From JABWBD01 sp040768665 (lineage in GTDB: Bacteria; Planctomycetota; Planctomycetia; Pirellulales; Thermoguttaceae), in assembly GCA_040768665.1 (NCBI GenBank), contig JAXGMN010000013.1, positions 62,001 through 126,000 of the forward strand: a DNA stretch of 64,000 nucleotides, given 5' to 3'. Both the position numbers and the translations under genes were made by a program. The notes under the pieces are model-generated. The model searched no databases and was not told the DNA's origin. It worked only from the letters and a program-made list of their open reading frames with translations. Position 1 is the first letter of the stretch; each line of letters starts with the position of its first letter. Positions 18,552-27,757 of this stretch are shown in pieces.

Positions 18552-20975
18552 TCAGAATCGTACCCACTCGAGGTCCGTTACCGCCATCTTCACGCGCGAG
18601 TCCGGCTTGGAGTTGATGCCCACGAGAATCGTACGGATGTCGGCTGGTTGCAGCTTGCCGTCCGGGTCCGGCTTCGAAAAGGGGCTCCATGTGCAATCTC
18701 GAAACAACACCACGGTGCGTTGCAGTTCGCGGCCGTCGTCGTCGATGCCGGTCTCGGCGAGGTAGGATGCTCCGCTTTCCTCGATAAACTGGACGCGGAC
18801 CGTGCCCGTCCCCTCGAGCACCTCGATACTTAGCGCGAGCCCGTCATAGCGGTTCGCAGGCACTTCCGCCTTTTTCAGCGGCAGCCGCGGGTAGGCCCAT
18901 GGATCGGTATCGGCAAACTGCATTTCGAACAAGGTTCCGCTCGGCTGTCGCGGCTGACGGCTCATGGTGGCCTTCTGCACGATATTGTCCTGCCAGTTGG
19001 CGGCCTCTTCGGCCGAAGGGATCGACTGCGTCTGGGCGGGCTCGAGTTTGACGAGGTCGGCCGACAGCCGAAACGCAAGAACCGGTCGTCCCATGGGGCC
19101 AAAGTCACCGCGCAACTTGAGCCACTCGCCGGAAACGAGGTTCAGTCCGCCGGTGGCGGGCATCCTGACCTTTGCCTTTACCTCTTGACGGCCCATCGGC
19201 TCGACGCGAATCGGCTCCTTGCTGATGCCGACATCCCAGTCTGCCGGTGCATTCTCGACCGCCAGCGTGCCGGAGACAGGCCGTTCGGCGAAGTTGTAGA
19301 CCAGCAGCGGAAGGTCCGAGTCCGCGCCCGGCTCGATTTCATGCGACTGGCTGCGGAGCTTCGCGGTGCGGGCGGGTAGAGCGAGCTGAAGTACGACCGG
19401 CGACGGCTCTCCTTCCCGGCGAGGCGCTTTGTCGGGCGGCGGCTCGAGCGTGAGCTTTCGGCAGTCGCCCGGCGGCAAGAGGATGAATAAGGCGCCGGGG
19501 CCGAGCGTCGAAGGTGCTTGTTTGCCCATCGGTCGCCCCAGGTAGTCGAACAGGGCGTCGATCTGCAGATCCGCCGGCAGCGGCCACGGGCTATCCTTCC
19601 CCCATGCGACCAGGACCTCCTGATCGCGACCATCCGGCTGCGCACGGAAGGCGATGATTGTCGGGGACACGCGGCCGAGGCATTCCGCTCCGGCGAGAAG
19701 GCGACCCACGGCGGCCAACGCCACATAACCGGGCCGCGGCGTGTGATCGTGGCGGAGTAGCCCGAACTGCACACCGCGCTCGATGTAGTTGCCCAGGATG
19801 AAGAAGAAGTGCCGCTCGGCGCCGGCGAAGAGGCTGCTGGCGTACGACTGCGCAAGGAACCGAGCCTGTTTCCGCTCATCCTCCGAGGTGAGATCGCCCC
19901 ATGGGTGTTTGTCGTCGGTCGTCAGCCGAATGCCGCATTCGGTGATCCAGATCGGCCGCCCGCAGGCACCCTGCCGCGCCGTTGCGAACTGGCTCTCGTA
20001 TTGCTCCGGTTCGGAGTAGGAGTGGATGTTGTACGTCTCGAAGTAGGGCCATGCCTCGTTGGCGATGACTCCTTCGGTGTGCAGCGGGGAGCCCGAGCCG
20101 GCATAGACGTTCCAACAGACCTTCAGGTCCGGATCGCCCGCCTTGAAACCGAGGTACGCGGCCTTCTGCAGAAAGCACATCTCGTCGATGGTGTGTCCGC
20201 CGAAAGGTTCGATGTTTGCCTCGTTCCATGGCTCCCAGGCCTGCACCCTGCCTTGGAATCGCCTGGCCATGGCTTTGCAGAAAGCGTACTGATCGCGCAG
20301 ATCCCGGGGGAATCGCGACCATGCCCGCTCGCCGTCCAGCGTCTTGTCGGCCGCCCACCCGGGTGTGCTATGAAAGACTTGCAATACCCTTAACCCCTCG
20401 TCTGCCGCCAGAGTCGCCGAGCTATCGTAGATCGATTCGTCGGTGAACTTGCCCCGACTTCGCTCGACCTCGCCCCAGGCCAGACGATCGCGGATCCAGT
20501 TCACCCCGGCCAATGCAGCGAGGTTTGCCAGGATCTCTTGATGCGCCGGCTGGTCCTCGTAGCGGCGCGCGAACCAAGCGGTGGCCGAGTCGGTACACAC
20601 GGGCGAATCGTCGGGAACCGGGGCTTTCAGTCCCGTGAGCACCGCGGCTGTTGTCCACCCGGTCGGTTCGCCTGCCGGATCGACGAAATCGGCACGGTAC
20701 CAGCCGACACCGAGATTGCCGAGCGAGATGTCCTGCCCTTCCGCGACGTCCCCTTCGCCAACGGCCTTCTCGTCGACGTCGAGCAGCTTCCACTTGGCAG
20801 TCCTTGCGGGGATGGGGAGGATCACCTCCTCCGGTTCAAGGAAGACGTTTCCCGGATGGTCCGGGAGGGGCTTCGGAATGTCTCGCTCCGCGCCGTTTGC
20901 CGCGGCGCCGTCCAAGGCCACAAGCATAAGCACGAGGAAATGGTAAGTGCGAATCACAGCGGGAAGTCGACCCAT
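18552..20975 (-). CDS. Secreted clan GH-A-like glycoside hydrolase
   Basis: Protein of 807 residues with a signal peptide (YHFLVLMLVALDGAAANGAE). A short N-terminal beta domain is followed by a (beta/alpha)8 barrel (about 130-450) with the acid/base in WEPWNEANIE (about residue 247) and the nucleophile in WITECGI (about 345); this Asn-Glu/Glu pair and spacing is that of clan GH-A (GH5/GH39/GH42 type). The C-terminal part has beta-sandwich modules, the last resembling a carbohydrate-binding jelly roll. ATG 20975 has AAGAGG upstream; the longer frame to 21065 is unlikely. Its exact specificity is unknown. Confidence 0.82.
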   Translation of the reverse strand: MGRLPAVIRTYHFLVLMLVALDGAAANGAERDIPKPLPDHPGNVFLEPEEVILPIPARTAKWKLLDVDEKAVGEGDVAEGQDISLGNLGVGWYRADFVDPAGEPTGWTTAAVLTGLKAPVPDDSPVCTDSATAWFARRYEDQPAHQEILANLAALAGVNWIRDRLAWGEVERSRGKFTDESIYDSSATLAADEGLRVLQVFHSTPGWAADKTLDGERAWSRFPRDLRDQYAFCKAMARRFQGRVQAWEPWNEANIEPFGGHTIDEMCFLQKAAYLGFKAGDPDLKVCWNVYAGSGSPLHTEGVIANEAWPYFETYNIHSYSEPEQYESQFATARQGACGRPIWITECGIRLTTDDKHPWGDLTSEDERKQARFLAQSYASSLFAGAERHFFFILGNYIERGVQFGLLRHDHTPRPGYVALAAVGRLLAGAECLGRVSPTIIAFRAQPDGRDQEVLVAWGKDSPWPLPADLQIDALFDYLGRPMGKQAPSTLGPGALFILLPPGDCRKLTLEPPPDKAPRREGEPSPVVLQLALPARTAKLRSQSHEIEPGADSDLPLLVYNFAERPVSGTLAVENAPADWDVGISKEPIRVEPMGRQEVKAKVRMPATGGLNLVSGEWLKLRGDFGPMGRPVLAFRLSADLVKLEPAQTQSIPSAEEAANWQDNIVQKATMSRQPRQPSGTLFEMQFADTDPWAYPRLPLKKAEVPANRYDGLALSIEVLEGTGTVRVQFIEESGASYLAETGIDDDGRELQRTVVLFRDCTWSPFSKPDPDGKLQPADIRTILVGINSKPDSRVKMAVTDLEWVRF

Positions 20976-21126
20976 GAAGGACCTCTTTTGACTGCGCAGT
21001 GCTGATTGCAGCCGGGGATGGCTGTCGGGTGGAGGGCATTGACCGCGGAACTCCCAGAAGTTCACGATCGCCCCATGCTAGCAGAATGCCGCGTTATCTT
21101 CAATGTTCGCCGAGAACCGTCTGGCG

Positions 21127-22554
21127 CTAGGAGTCCAAGAAAGCCACGGCAGGCAGCGGCGCGGACCCGACGAGGTAGTGCGATCCGAATCGCGGCAGCT
21201 CGGAGCATGCCAGGCATGGCGGCATCGTCAACTCGGCCAGAGACTGGGCCGTAACATAGCCGACGGGCCTTTGATCGTTGACGATCACGGCCGCCCTCCC
21301 TCCGCGTTGAGCGAAGAACTCGAGGAGATTCACAAACGGGGTGGCGACGTCGAACGACGGCACCTGGGCGGCAATCGGTTGACCGGCCGACGTTGAGGAA
21401 TCATCGTCGTCCGACGGCTCCTCGGCGACTTCCTCGGAGGTAAAGGCTCCCACATAGCGTCCGTGGTCATCGACGATGGCGATCAGTTCAAGCTTCGTCC
21501 GGTCCAACAGGGCGGCCGCCGTCGCCAGATCGCCTTGACGAAGCACGAGGCAGTTCGGCGTCATGACGTCGTGCGCCGTGGTCCGCTCGAAAAGTTTTCC
21601 CGGCGAGGCCAGGTCCGCGCAGGCCGTTTCCTCCTCGGCAAATTCGCCCTGCCGGACCACACAGTTTCTGCCTGACAGTTTCCCCAACCGCAGAGCGTCG
21701 GAGGCTCGTGCCAGCAAGTCGTCTGCGGAAACCGTACTCCCTTCTTCCGCAGCAATGCCAAAAGTAGCCGATACGGACAGCGCGGTCCCCGCCCCATCCA
21801 CCGCAAATTCCGTCTGGGTGATCGTCCGGCGGAGGTCTTCGGCCCAATCGGCAGCCTGCTGCACGCTCTTGCCGGCCAAAACGCAACCGAATCGATTCAC
21901 GAAGAGCGCAGCCGGAAAGACCGTCTCGTCAGACGCATCGCGGAGCAGATCGGCGACGCGCCGCAGCACCTCACGAGCGGTGGCCTTGCCGCGAGTCCGC
22001 TCAACCGGCCGAAAGAAGTCCAGGTCGAAGACGACGCACGCAACCGCTTGGCGCGGCGCCGGACCGGACAGCAGTCTCGCGAGTCGTTGGTGCAGCATTG
22101 CGGCGCTGGGCAGACCCGTTACGGGCTCCACCTGGCGCTGTCGGCGAATCCGATCTTCGAGTTGCCACGCCCTCGCGCCCGCTCGTAAGCGCGCGAGCAG
22201 CTCTCCATAGACAACGGGTTTTGCGAGGAAATCGTCCACGCCGGCTTCCAGTGCGTCGGCGATGTCAAGGTCATTCGGCGAAGGGATCAGCAGCAAGATA
22301 TGCGTGTGCTCGGCGCGATCGGAGCCGGAAACTCGGCGGCAGAATTCGAGTGCCTCCCGCTCGCAGTTTTCCCCGTCGACGATCATCAACGGCGCCCGGT
22401 CGGATTCAAGCAGCCTTAGCGCGCGTGGCATTTCGGCAACCTGCCGGACGCGATAGCCGAACAGGTTCAAGAATCGCGACACGCTCCGCAAAAGCGCGCG
22501 ATCCCGCGCAACCAGTAGAACCGTCGGCGAGTAAGTATCGTGGGAACCTGACAT
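21127..22554 (-). CDS. Receiver - degenerate GGDEF - CBS pair protein
   Basis: Signalling protein of 475 residues. Residues 10-125 are a receiver domain with phospho-acceptor Asp60 (LMIVDGEN) and Lys112 (LAKPVV). Residues about 145-310 are a GGDEF fold: FDLDFF is kept but the signature is NRFGC (220-224), so cyclase activity is not expected; it may bind nucleotide or act as scaffold. Residues about 330-455 form a CBS pair (TTAHDVMTPNCLVLRQGD, VGAFTSEEV, VGYVTAQSL), usually an adenosyl-ligand sensor. ATG 22554 is chosen because it begins the receiver; the frame upstream to 22914 is a shadow. Divergent from the FHA-EAL gene. Confidence 0.85.
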   Translation of the reverse strand: MSGSHDTYSPTVLLVARDRALLRSVSRFLNLFGYRVRQVAEMPRALRLLESDRAPLMIVDGENCEREALEFCRRVSGSDRAEHTHILLLIPSPNDLDIADALEAGVDDFLAKPVVYGELLARLRAGARAWQLEDRIRRQRQVEPVTGLPSAAMLHQRLARLLSGPAPRQAVACVVFDLDFFRPVERTRGKATAREVLRRVADLLRDASDETVFPAALFVNRFGCVLAGKSVQQAADWAEDLRRTITQTEFAVDGAGTALSVSATFGIAAEEGSTVSADDLLARASDALRLGKLSGRNCVVRQGEFAEEETACADLASPGKLFERTTAHDVMTPNCLVLRQGDLATAAALLDRTKLELIAIVDDHGRYVGAFTSEEVAEEPSDDDDSSTSAGQPIAAQVPSFDVATPFVNLLEFFAQRGGRAAVIVNDQRPVGYVTAQSLAELTMPPCLACSELPRFGSHYLVGSAPLPAVAFLDS

Positions 22555-22656
22555 ATTCGGCCGTGGGAGCGATAGGCAAACCGCAATGGCGCACCACATC
22601 CACTCTAGGTCATACCGGTCGGATGGGCAAATCGGGTCCATGCGTACGCCGGTGAT

Positions 22657-22664
22657 GCTATACT
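22657..22664 (+). promoter_or_regulatory. Extended -10 box (TGCTATACT)
   Basis: TG-C-TATACT about 35-55 bp upstream of the FHA-EAL start; no -35 hexamer at 17 bp, as expected for an extended -10 promoter. Confidence 0.45.
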
Positions 22665-22717
22665 TCCGTTGGGATGAATCCCGTCTTGACTTCTCGATGC
22701 CGTTTTTAGCGCCTCCT

Positions 22718-23881
22718 ATGCAAACCCAGATTATCCGCGAGCGCGCCGCCGATACTGCCCGCCTGGAGCGTTTCGGGGCGGACGGAGGGAAATCCGAGCA
22801 GATATGGCTCGACTCGTTTCCGTTCACGGTCGGCCGCAATGAGACGGCCGACCTGCACGTTCCTTCCGGCCGCGTGTCGCGCGAACACGCCGCGATCCTG
22901 AAACGCGGCAGCATTTATCGCGTCCAGGATCTCGGCAGCACGAACGGCACATTTCTGAACGGGAAGTCCATCGAGGAAGCGGTGCTCCACGACGGCGATC
23001 TGATCGCCTTTGCCGACGTCGAGTTCGCCTTCTTTTCCGGGAAACCGGCGCCGTCGCGCCAGACGGCGACCCAGTTGATCGACCTCGCAATGAGCGACGG
23101 CCAACGGGGCGCCGATTCTCAAGCCGCGATTCACGAAATCCGCAGATTGCACGAGGTGATCGTGCATCGAGGGTTCGTACACGTCTATCACCCGGTAATC
23201 GATCTCTTCGACGGTCGCATTGCCGGGTACGAAGCGGCCGAACACTGCGAGGTCCGGCCGTCTCAGGCGACAACCGTCCTGACAGCCGCCGAATGCCGGC
23301 TCACCGCCCGTATGCGATGGCTCAGCCGGCTCCTCGCCGTCGAAGGGGCCATGGGGCAGCCGGCGAAGAGCTTCCTGCTGGTTCCGCTCGACGCCTCCGA
23401 GCTCGGTTCGGAGGACCTCGCGGAATCGTTCGAGCATCTTGCTTCGACACTCGGCGAGCAGCGGACGTTGTTTGTCCAGGTCCCGGAGAACGCCGTAAGC
23501 GACAGCAGCTATTTCCAGGAGTTTTGCGCCCGGCTCCGCGAAGCGAATGTATCGATCGCCTACGACGACTTCAGTTCCGGCGCGCTGCGGATTGCGCAAC
23601 AGAGACGCAACCCGCCCGAAATGTTGAAATTGGCGCCGGGGCTCACGCAAGGTCTTACCCGCCGCGCTAAGCGCCGAAGCGAGCTGGAAGAAATCGTGCG
23701 AGCCGCGACCGACGTCGGCGCGAGTGTCATCGCCACGGGCATCGTCCGGGACGATGATGCGGAGGTGTGCCGCCGGGCGGGCTGCCGGTTTGCACAAGGA
23801 ACTTTCGCCCGACTTTCGGACTCCCGTTTCGGGATACCCGGACTTCAATCCGATCGCTTTGAGTCGGGCGAACAAGGATAG
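22718..23881 (+). CDS. FHA - degenerate EAL protein
   Basis: Protein of 387 residues. Residues 25-105 form an FHA domain with all phosphothreonine-binding marks: FTVGR, RVSREH and STNGTFLNG. Residues 145-375 are an EAL fold in which the signature is EAA (172-174), YDDFSSG (282-288) keeps both Asp, LKLAPG replaces LKID, and the later AEGVE motif reads ATGIVRD. Loss of key metal ligands predicts no c-di-GMP hydrolysis; it may bind c-di-GMP. ATG 22697 is an alternative start. It lies 24-39 bp before the Ser/Thr kinase-tubulin gene, a natural source of phosphothreonine ligands. Confidence 0.85.
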   Translation: MQTQIIRERAADTARLERFGADGGKSEQIWLDSFPFTVGRNETADLHVPSGRVSREHAAILKRGSIYRVQDLGSTNGTFLNGKSIEEAVLHDGDLIAFADVEFAFFSGKPAPSRQTATQLIDLAMSDGQRGADSQAAIHEIRRLHEVIVHRGFVHVYHPVIDLFDGRIAGYEAAEHCEVRPSQATTVLTAAECRLTARMRWLSRLLAVEGAMGQPAKSFLLVPLDASELGSEDLAESFEHLASTLGEQRTLFVQVPENAVSDSSYFQEFCARLREANVSIAYDDFSSGALRIAQQRRNPPEMLKLAPGLTQGLTRRAKRRSELEEIVRAATDVGASVIATGIVRDDDAEVCRRAGCRFAQGTFARLSDSRFGIPGLQSDRFESGEQG

Positions 23882-23920
23882 ACGCTTTCCTACTTGAGAA
23901 GTGCCGTGTCAACGCCGCTA

Positions 23921-26900
23921 ATGAACAAGAACGAGCCGATCGCCGGCTATACGATTCGCGAGCGGATCGGCGCCGGAGGATACGGCGAAGTCTGGCGTGC
24001 CGAAGCGCCCGGCGGACTGGAAAAGGCGGTCAAGTTCGTTTACGGCCATCTTGACGAGACACGCGCCGCGTGCGAGCTCAAGGCCCTCAGCCGGATCAAA
24101 GAAGCCCGTCACCCCTTTCTCCTCTCGCTCGAACGCGTCGAGGTGATCGACGGGCAGTTGATCATCATCACCGAGTTGGCTGAACGGAGCCTCAAAGATC
24201 GGTTCGACGAGTGTCGCGCGGGCGGTGCCGCAGGCATTCCTCGCGACGAGTTGCTTCGCTATCTGGCCGACGCGGCCGATGCCTTGGATTACCTCCGTGA
24301 GCACTATTCACTCCAGCATCTCGATATCAAGCCGGAAAACCTCCTGCTGCTCGGCAATCACGTGAAGGTGGCCGACTTCGGGTTGGTCAAAGACCTCAAG
24401 CACACCAATATTTCGCTGGTCGAGGGCCTCACGCCCGTTTACGCGCCGCCCGAAGCATTCGACGATACGATCAGTTCGGCAAGCGATCAGTACAGCCTGG
24501 CGATCGTCTACCAGGAGATGCTTTCCGGGGTGCTGCCGTTTCCCGGCCGGACGGCCGCCCAACTGGCCTCCCAGCATCGCTACAGCAAGCCCCAACTCGG
24601 TGCGATCCCCGAGGCCGACCGACCGGTAATCGCCAGGGCGCTCGCCAAAGATCCGGCCGACCGTTTTCCGAGCTGCCTCGCTCTCGTCGAGGCTCTTCTC
24701 GGCGATACGGGCCGCAGCGGCCGAGCCAGGCAGCCCGAAGTCCTTCCCGATTCGGCAAACGACACCACTCCGGGATCGGTCCTGGCGACCGAACTCATCG
24801 GGCAGGGTAACGCGAAGAGGTCGACGCGTCGTCCGCAGGCAGCGAGCGAGGAGCTGAGCCCCCTGGTTTTGGCCGCGTCGCCCGCGTCGCCCAAGCAGCT
24901 TCCGCCGGTGTCCGCCGAATCGGGTCCACAATTGCGGCCCACGCTGGTCCTGGGGATTGGCGGTACGGCGGCAGAAGTATTGCAGCGTCTCCGCTTTCGT
25001 TGGCAGAACCGGTTTGGCGAAGTGTCTGCCGTGCCCAGCCTGGCAATGCTCCTGGTCGATACGGACCGGCGCGAGATTCACGATGCGACCCGAGGCAGCG
25101 ACGCGTTTGCCCTGGAACATCGCGAAACCTTACTCATGCCGTTGCGCCGCCCGGGCCACTACCGTGGGGAATCGGACCGGCTGCTGAAATGGCTCAGTCG
25201 CCGCTGGCTGTACAACATTCCCAATTCGCTGCAAACAGAAGGTCTGCGCCCGTTGGGGCGTCTGGCTCTGGTCGACCACAGCAAGGCGCTCCTGGAGCGG
25301 ATCCGAACGGTCCTCCAGACCATCACTTCCCAGGAGTCTCTCTCTGCATCGGCTCACGCGACCGGCATGAAGATCGCGACACAGGATCCTCGCGTGTTCC
25401 TGGTGGCCTCGATCTCCGGCGGCTCGGGCAGCGGCATGGTGATCGATACGGCCTATCTGGTCCGCCATGCCCTGCAGGAACTGCGTCTGTCTGAAGCCGG
25501 CGTCTGTGGCCTCCTTCTGCACGGCTCCGCCCGTCGCGGTAACGATGCGGCCCTCGGTGCGGCCAATGCGTGCGTCTGCCTCATGGAGCTGGAGCAGTAT
25601 TGCCGCGAAGGCTATCCCGGGGATGACGCATGTGGACTGCCGGCCTTCGGCCGCGGCCCTACGTTTCACGACACCTACGTGGTCTCCGTCGGCGAGGACC
25701 TCGACGGCGCGGAACACGCTCGGGCGGCCGACATCGTGGCCGAATACCTCTATCTGAACACCGCGACCAACGCGGGCCCTCTCTTCGACGCCTGCCGGGG
25801 GCAATCGTCCGCCGGTCTTGCACCCGACGAGCCCGGGATCCGATATCGCACGTTCGGTCTGAGCCGCGCCGGTTGTCTTCACAGCGGCCTCGTTGGGCGG
25901 ACCGCCGATCGGCTCGCCTACGCCGTTCTGCGCCGGTGGTGCGGCGAGCCGGTCGCCTCGCGCACCGCGCGACGTCCCGGAGAGGCGAACGGCGAGAAGA
26001 CGCAGATCGAACAGAACATTGCGCGGGTGACCGACCTCTGTATCAACGAATTCGGGCTCGGCGCCGACGCGATTCTCTCCGACATGCGCCGCCTCGTACA
26101 GGACGTTCTCGGTTCGCCGCCCGAGCAGTTTGCCCGTGGCGTATTGGCTCCGGTGCTGGCGCGGCTATCCGAACGTTCGCCCCAAGAAATCCTTGCGGAG
26201 ATTACCGCCTCGGTCGGCCCGCCGCTGGGAGAGACGCCGCCGGACGATTTTTCGCCCGCAACCTGGCAGTGGCGGTTCTCCTCTCAGGCGAAAGAACTGG
26301 CCCTAAACCGTGCGAAATCGATCCGCAACGACCTCTGGAAAGTCGCCGAACAGAGCGATCTCTCTGCGGCAGCCGTTCGCAAGATCATCCAGCGGCTCGA
26401 GGACCAACTGAACGAGTTGATCAAGCAGTTCCCTAGCGATGCAAGAAACTTGGAAGCCCGCCTCGGCCGCACCATCGCGGAGAAGATCACTGGAAAACGG
26501 AGTCGATTGGGGTGGTTCCGCGGCCGTCGGGATGAGCGTCTTGTATGGGAGGCATGGCAGACGGTTTTCGGCTTGCGTCTCCAACAGACCGAATACTGGG
26601 CCGCGGAACGCGCCGTGCGAGTAATCCGCGGCGACCTCGCGTTGCTCCGCGATCAACTGGCCGGTTTGCTGCAAGAACTGAACCAGGTCTCCGACCAGTT
26701 TCCAGCCTCGTCGAGCGGCAGCAGCGCGGCCGGCTCGGACCAGCCGCTCGATTGGCAGCAAGCTGTCCGCGAGCATACCGGACGGGAAATCGAGGAACGC
26801 TTCGGTGAACTCGTCGATCGACTTGCCGCCGAGTTTGCCCGCAACCATCTCCTTCCCCGAGGAGGCCTCAAGGGGCTTCTGGACGGACGCCGGGACTTGC

Positions 26901-27349
26901 CTTGTTGGTTGCCGTCCGCCCTGCGGACCGCCGCCAGGCAGTCGACCGTCGATGCAATCCGCAAGGCAAACATCGTCGTCCGGCTACTGGAACGGGTCAA
27001 GCAGGATTCCGATGCGCTGGACCGTCTTCAGACTCAATCCTCGCCGGGGCTGGCAACTTGTGGCGGAGGAAAGCGTTTGCTCGCCTTTCTCCCACCGGCC
27101 GCAGACGCCGCGCTGCGAAATACGGTCGCACAGGCAATTGGCGAAGGACAGGTTGTCGGTCTCGACTTCGACAACGAGTTCGTCCTCTGCCAGGAGTATG
27201 AAGGCATGCCGTTCGGCCAGGTTGCCGCCGCGATCTGCGACGGCAACCGCAGCTACGCCGATCTCACCGCCCGGCTGCACACCCGGATCGACGTTGTTTG
27301 GAAACGGCTTGAAGTCCCGGATGGTGCCTATGCGTTATCGGCCTTCTGA
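23921..27349 (+). CDS. Ser/Thr protein kinase - tubulin-like fusion
   Basis: Protein of about 1142 residues. Residues 6-275 are a Hanks-type kinase with the glycine loop IGAGGYGEV, AVKF, the catalytic loop HLDIKPEN (non-RD, Arg replaced by Leu) and DFG. After a Pro/Ser-rich linker, LVLGIGGTAAEVLQRL (about 341) and ISGGSGSGM (about 500) form the nucleotide-binding signature of the tubulin-like family (Pfam Tubulin_2). The remaining 500 residues have no motif I know; two helical stretches look coiled-coil-like. No membrane segment. Starts GTG 23906 and TTG 23894 are possible. It follows the FHA-EAL gene closely, so co-transcription is likely. Substrate and polymerising ability are unknown. Confidence 0.88.
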   Translation: MNKNEPIAGYTIRERIGAGGYGEVWRAEAPGGLEKAVKFVYGHLDETRAACELKALSRIKEARHPFLLSLERVEVIDGQLIIITELAERSLKDRFDECRAGGAAGIPRDELLRYLADAADALDYLREHYSLQHLDIKPENLLLLGNHVKVADFGLVKDLKHTNISLVEGLTPVYAPPEAFDDTISSASDQYSLAIVYQEMLSGVLPFPGRTAAQLASQHRYSKPQLGAIPEADRPVIARALAKDPADRFPSCLALVEALLGDTGRSGRARQPEVLPDSANDTTPGSVLATELIGQGNAKRSTRRPQAASEELSPLVLAASPASPKQLPPVSAESGPQLRPTLVLGIGGTAAEVLQRLRFRWQNRFGEVSAVPSLAMLLVDTDRREIHDATRGSDAFALEHRETLLMPLRRPGHYRGESDRLLKWLSRRWLYNIPNSLQTEGLRPLGRLALVDHSKALLERIRTVLQTITSQESLSASAHATGMKIATQDPRVFLVASISGGSGSGMVIDTAYLVRHALQELRLSEAGVCGLLLHGSARRGNDAALGAANACVCLMELEQYCREGYPGDDACGLPAFGRGPTFHDTYVVSVGEDLDGAEHARAADIVAEYLYLNTATNAGPLFDACRGQSSAGLAPDEPGIRYRTFGLSRAGCLHSGLVGRTADRLAYAVLRRWCGEPVASRTARRPGEANGEKTQIEQNIARVTDLCINEFGLGADAILSDMRRLVQDVLGSPPEQFARGVLAPVLARLSERSPQEILAEITASVGPPLGETPPDDFSPATWQWRFSSQAKELALNRAKSIRNDLWKVAEQSDLSAAAVRKIIQRLEDQLNELIKQFPSDARNLEARLGRTIAEKITGKRSRLGWFRGRRDERLVWEAWQTVFGLRLQQTEYWAAERAVRVIRGDLALLRDQLAGLLQELNQVSDQFPASSSGSSAAGSDQPLDWQQAVREHTGREIEERFGELVDRLAAEFARNHLLPRGGLKGLLDGRRDLPCWLPSALRTAARQSTVDAIRKANIVVRLLERVKQDSDALDRLQTQSSPGLATCGGGKRLLAFLPPAADAALRNTVAQAIGEGQVVGLDFDNEFVLCQEYEGMPFGQVAAAICDGNRSYADLTARLHTRIDVVWKRLEVPDGAYALSAF

Positions 27350-27434
27350 GTGGCACGGGGCGATATCGTGACCTAGGCTTTTCTAAGATCTGTGCGGCAG
27401 AGTCTGCTGACTGGTTAGTTTGCCGTCAGGCCCG
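27350..27434. other. Short spacer before MITE-like copy 2
   Basis: Nothing recognised; the whole gap to 27757 contains only the family A element and leader sequence. Confidence 0.4.
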
Positions 27435-27553
27435 TAACCGTTCAAGGGGCGGCCGGGGACTGGTCCATTTCTCGGCCAATTCGAGTGTTTTGGCGTCAAA
27501 GACGTTGGCCGAAAGCGGGGACCTGTCCCCCTTTTCCGCCCCGTGAACGATTA
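27435..27553. mobile_element. MITE-like palindrome, family A copy 2
   Basis: TAACCGTTCA...GTGAACGATTA with the GGGGACTGGTCC / GGACCTGTCCCC core. The flanking 9-mers share only four positions, so any target duplication has decayed. It is upstream of the YRPVTT-repeat gene. Confidence 0.8.
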
Positions 27554-27757
27554 CACAGCCCCGGACCAGCAGCGAACTGTGGTGCTTGCCGTCGGAGCGG
27601 TCGTCACAACCGGTACAATCTGCCGCAATCGGGCAAAGCCACCGCGTCTTGCCCGCCTTGCCGGAATTGTCGCAAGTGGATGGCGGCGTATTGACAACAG
27701 AAGTCCGTCCCGGTTTGATGGAGAATGCCCCCTTTCCTTGGACGTGGAGTAAGTGAA

